Source of the DNA: Desulfitobacterium chlororespirans DSM 11544
Lineage (GTDB): Bacteria; Bacillota; Desulfitobacteriia; Desulfitobacteriales; Desulfitobacteriaceae
Direction: 5' to 3'
DNA length: 64,000 nt
Assembly (NCBI RefSeq): GCF_900143285.1
Contig: NZ_FRDN01000004.1
Coordinates: 561,878-625,877, forward strand
Shown: piece after piece, positions 61,517 to 64,000 of the stretch
Position numbering within the stretch: the first letter of the stretch is position 1
Layout: each line of letters starts with the position of its first letter
Position numbers and translations under genes: made by a program
The notes under the pieces: generated by a model
What the model was told of the DNA's origin: nothing
Seen by the model: the letters and a program-made list of their open reading frames with translations, nothing else
Databases searched by the model: none

Positions 61517-62458
61517 ATGGAGGTTATGGACATGGATGAAAAAATAATCATTGGCAGGGAAACACAATACCCTTTGCAGGGAATTTTGTCCTTGCCGGAT
61601 CATTGTTCGGCAAGGGTTCCGGCTGTGGTCCTGGTACATGGCTCCGGCCCCGCGGATATGGATGAACGCATCGGCGCGAATAAGCCGTTCCGCGATATTG
61701 CCGAAGGACTGTCCAGCAAAGGAATCGCCGTACTCCGCTATGACAAGCGCACAAAGGTTTACGGAAAACAGATGCTGAAAGCAGGTCCCGGCGCTGTGAC
61801 TGTGGAAAGCGAAACCATAGAGGATGCCATCCTCGCCGCCAACCTGCTTAAAAATGACGCCAGAATTGACCCCGGCCAGGTGTATATTTTGGGTCACAGC
61901 CTCGGCGGTATGCTCGCACCGCGTATTGACGCGGAGGGCGGTGATTTCGCGGGTATCATCATCTGCGCAGGCTCGCCCCGCCTTTTTAGCGATATTTTAT
62001 TGAGTCAAAACGAGGATATGCTGGGCCAACTGCCAAAATTGCTGCAATGGATCGCGAATAAACAAATTGCAGGACTCAAAGCCAAATTCACCGCTATCGC
62101 CGGCATGAGCGAAGAAGAAGCCAAGCAGATGAAGGTTTTTGGCAGAACCTACGCATGGTATTTCAAGGAGATGGACTCCCATCCTGCTGCCGATTACCTT
62201 GCCAGGACGGAAAAGCCCGTGCTGATTTTGCAGGGCGACAAGGATTTTCAAGTCACCGCAGAAAAGGATTTCGCCCTCTATCAGCAAATCTGCATCGGTA
62301 AACCCAATGTCTCTTTCAAGCTCTACCCCGGACTGAACCACCTGTTTATGAAGTCGGTTTACGGCAGGGTCAAGGATTTTAAAAAAGAGTACAAAATCCC
62401 GCAAAAAGTGTCTGCAGAGGTTTTGGCGGATATCGCAGAGTGGATAGGCAAGGTATGA
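61517..62458 (+). CDS. Alpha/beta hydrolase
   Basis: A 313-residue hydrolase of the dienelactone-hydrolase/prolyl-oligopeptidase-like group. VLVHGSGPADMDERIGANKPF is the oxyanion region, YILGHSLGGMLAPRI holds the nucleophile Ser, LILQGDKDFQV the Asp and LNHLFM the His. No signal peptide. ATG 61517 directly follows the XRE stop; ATG 61532 has a better spaced GGAGG and is an alternative. Probably an esterase; substrate unknown. Confidence 0.88.
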   Translation: MEVMDMDEKIIIGRETQYPLQGILSLPDHCSARVPAVVLVHGSGPADMDERIGANKPFRDIAEGLSSKGIAVLRYDKRTKVYGKQMLKAGPGAVTVESETIEDAILAANLLKNDARIDPGQVYILGHSLGGMLAPRIDAEGGDFAGIIICAGSPRLFSDILLSQNEDMLGQLPKLLQWIANKQIAGLKAKFTAIAGMSEEEAKQMKVFGRTYAWYFKEMDSHPAADYLARTEKPVLILQGDKDFQVTAEKDFALYQQICIGKPNVSFKLYPGLNHLFMKSVYGRVKDFKKEYKIPQKVSAEVLADIAEWIGKV

Positions 62459-62472
62459 TTAATCTCGCATCA

Positions 62473-63048
62473 TCAACAACCTGATAAGCGCTGCCTCAGC
62501 ATATCCCAATCTGCCATAAACTGACGTGTCAGATTGGGCCGTCTCCTTACCGCCAACGGATGGTAGGAGACGATGCAGGGATATCCCAGTATAACATGCC
62601 ATCCCCCCCTCAGATTCTTCACATGGGCCTCTTTATCATCAAACATCGCCTGAACAACGGTATCCCCCAGACAAACGAGCAATTTCGGCTGTATCGTTTC
62701 TATTTGTTGAATCAGAAATGGTTTACTGAAAGCCCTGGCTTCTCCTTTATTATATCGGCGAAGGGGCCTGCATTTTAAAAGATACGTTATATAAATGTCA
62801 TCCGGCGCCAAATTAGCTCGATGCAAAGCCGTCTGCAGCGTTTGCCTTGTGCCGCAGACATATTCATGGCCCTCTTTATCTTCGCGGGCGCCTGGATTAT
62901 CTAAAATTATAACAACAGGCGCCTGGGGATTACCCTCTCCCCAAATGATCCGCGATTTTTCCGTGCAGACTTCGCATTCTTTATAAGCGGCGGCTTCTTT
63001 GGGCAATTTATCTTCCGGCCAAATTGCCGGCTCAAAGCACGAATCCAT
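62473..63048 (-). CDS. Uracil-DNA glycosylase family protein (FeS type)
   Basis: A 191-residue protein of the family 4/5-like UDG superfamily. Cys at C25xxC28, in LKCRP and in YPCIVSYHP are placed to hold a [4Fe-4S] cluster. VIILDNPGAREDKEGHEYVCGTRQTLQTAL replaces the usual GEAPGxxEDxxG motif, so the active-site loop is diverged; SYHPLAVRRRP matches HPAAxLRRP. TAGGAGAG precedes the ATG. It would remove uracil from DNA, although the changed loop leaves activity open. Confidence 0.82.
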   Translation of the reverse strand: MDSCFEPAIWPEDKLPKEAAAYKECEVCTEKSRIIWGEGNPQAPVVIILDNPGAREDKEGHEYVCGTRQTLQTALHRANLAPDDIYITYLLKCRPLRRYNKGEARAFSKPFLIQQIETIQPKLLVCLGDTVVQAMFDDKEAHVKNLRGGWHVILGYPCIVSYHPLAVRRRPNLTRQFMADWDMLRQRLSGC

Positions 63049-63343
63049 ATTAACTCTCCTAACCCTGCTGGGATTATTAGACTAAGTATTTCGCTATCGC
63101 TTATTGGTTATATTGCCCACAATTTGCGATATATTTCCTGCCCCCATTACTCATTACTCATACCGATTGCCTTTCCTGCACTTTTGCCACTCTTAAACAG
63201 GTATACGCTTTCTATCTGCCTTATACCGATGATTGATATATTTTCAATCTAAAATAACAAGTAATGTTGCTTCGTTAACCTGCATCGACACATGGTGTTA
63301 TCAGGAAAATTAAACCACTTGCTCCCAAAACCAAACAAAACCA

Positions 63344-63373
63344 TTGATAAATATAAACATTATGCAGTATAAT
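63344..63373 (+). promoter_or_regulatory. Sigma-A promoter of an unassigned transcript
   Basis: TTGATA (63344-63349), 18 bp, TATAAT (63368-63373), with an AAGGAG 10 nt later. It points to a transcript ending at the terminator near 63735. Confidence 0.55.
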
Positions 63374-63694
63374 ATCATTGAAGGAGTGTATGTTATGTTT
63401 ATATCGGTTTGACAACGACATTCATAAGCCTCACCTTCTCACCAACACCAATACAAACAAGATAAACATCACCATTGAGTTGAACATTTCCAAGCTATCG
63501 GATACCAGTCATCGTGCTGGTTTTGACGGTGAATTTAGATTAAAAACTGAAAAACGAATCTCCGAGCCGGGATGATCCTAAAGAGCAATCTATGGACACC
63601 GGACAGGGCCCAGGCCCTCGGGGTATACTTGGAAACGGGTATGCCTTCACGCTTGAAAAGGAGGTGGATTAAAGCCAACTGTATTAAAATCAGT
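63374..63694 (+). other. Transcribed leader or decayed gene, no clear product
   Basis: After AAGGAG a five-codon frame (MFISV) ends at once; an overlapping frame from 63390 runs about 60 codons (NTNTNKINITIELNISKLS) and another segment 63583-63672 encodes MDTGQGPGPRG...NGYAFTLEKEVD. No single frame covers all of it and no family is recognised. It may be a frameshifted small gene or a non-coding leader. Upstream, 63049-63343 shows nothing. Confidence 0.35.
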
Positions 63695-63735
63695 AATGGC
63701 TCCGCTTTCTATTGGCGGAGCCATTATTTTTTTTC
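63695..63735 (+). terminator. Strong intrinsic terminator
   Basis: AATGGCTCCGC (63695-63705) pairs with GCGGAGCCATT (63715-63725), 9-nt loop, then A and a run of eight T. Confidence 0.92.
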
Positions 63736-63773
63736 GTTAAAAGAATTTTAAATTTATTAGGTGGTGAATTTCA

Positions 63774-64000
63774 TTGCTGAATATAAAATTAAACCAGGTC
63801 ATGGAACTTTTTTCAGAGAATTATAATATCCAACTTCATGAGGCTGAAGAATATTTTATGGCAATTGTCGCTGTTGGATTATCTTTAACTAAAGAAATGA
63901 GAAGAGATATAACTTCGATCTATAATCAGAATAAAGACATGTTTTTTGAAAACGCGAAAAATTTTTCAGGGTACGATCATATCTTACTGAGCAGCGGCGA
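63774..64000 (+). CDS. Unrecognised protein, 3' end outside window
   Basis: Frame from TTG 63774 (AGGTGG 11 nt upstream) stays open to the right edge: LNIKLNQVMELFSENYNIQ, then EAEEYFMAIVAVGLSLTKEMRRDITSIYNQNK, about 75 residues. Mostly helical and soluble with alternating charged residues; no domain can be named from this part. It begins 39 bp after a strong terminator, so it has its own promoter or depends on read-through. Confidence 0.6.
   Translation, partial: MLNIKLNQVMELFSENYNIQLHEAEEYFMAIVAVGLSLTKEMRRDITSIYNQNKDMFFENAKNFSGYDHILLSSG

Noticed and set aside
1-64000. CRISPR arrays, tRNA or rRNA genes, insertion sequences
   Set aside because: No regularly spaced repeats, cloverleaf-like segments, rRNA signatures or transposase genes with flanking inverted repeats were found by reading.

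Overview
The window looks like a chromosomal segment of an anaerobic, spore-forming Firmicute of the Desulfitobacterium type, probably D. hafniense or a close relative. This rests on gene content: many molybdopterin oxidoreductases, Tat-exported fumarate-reductase-like flavoproteins, TorD chaperones, PucR-type regulators, an FMN riboswitch in front of an EamA transporter, and a vanX/murF/Fem-type cluster resembling the intrinsic vanI region described in that species. No rRNA, tRNA, CRISPR array, insertion sequence or phage was seen. Species assignment is inference.

Region 1 (1-5.4 kb): cell wall and flavin uptake. On the minus strand, vanX, murF and a FemA/FemX-type ligase (cut by the left edge) run as a unit, with vanZ divergent. 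vanX carries all the catalytic residues of the family at canonical positions. An FMN riboswitch with its own terminator then controls a 10-TM EamA permease (ImpX type).

Region 2 (5.4-19.6 kb): exported flavoproteins and efflux. A Tat-exported old-yellow-enzyme-like protein and a lipoprotein with two FMN-binding domains plus an FAD domain form one operon, divergent from a MerR regulator; its promoter has the long 19-bp spacer typical of MerR activation. A Tat-exported FAD/FMN fumarate-reductase-like enzyme follows, divergent from a LysR regulator. Next come an MFS and a MATE exporter, each with a palindromic operator at its promoter, then a DNA glycosylase, a methyltransferase and a DUF4256 protein.

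Region 3 (19.6-26.4 kb): a D,D-carboxypeptidase, a large-subunit catalase, a ferritin-like protein, a cupin and a lipoprotein of unknown role.

Region 4 (26.4-36.3 kb): a long minus-strand cluster of a GcvT-fold protein, an unrecognised 407-residue protein, an SDR, a zinc-type alcohol dehydrogenase, an MFS carrier, a G3E GTPase and a soluble ABC ATPase, with a divergent PucR-type regulator. It reads as an uncharacterised catabolic or demethylation pathway. A decayed catalase 3' end lies after the regulator.

Region 5 (36.6-54.8 kb): anaerobic respiration. Two Tat-dependent molybdoenzyme operons are both on the minus strand. One has FeS, TorD, two tandem NrfD anchors, a NosR-like flavin/FeS membrane protein and a 32-residue membrane microprotein. 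The other has FeS, NrfD and TorD. A cytoplasmic molybdoenzyme with a FeS subunit and a PucR regulator is divergent from the second, with a perfect CRP/FNR-like palindrome between them. Upstream fragments include a sigma-54 activator relic; downstream lies a cupin relic.

Region 6 (54.8-64 kb): a third fumarate-reductase-like flavoprotein with a divergent TetR regulator, a rifampicin-phosphotransferase-like dikinase, an XRE/TPR regulator with an alpha/beta hydrolase, an FeS uracil-DNA glycosylase, and an unrecognised gene cut by the right edge.

Overall the genes link flavin supply to exported flavin and molybdenum reductases, each under its own regulator, alongside wall-modification and efflux functions.
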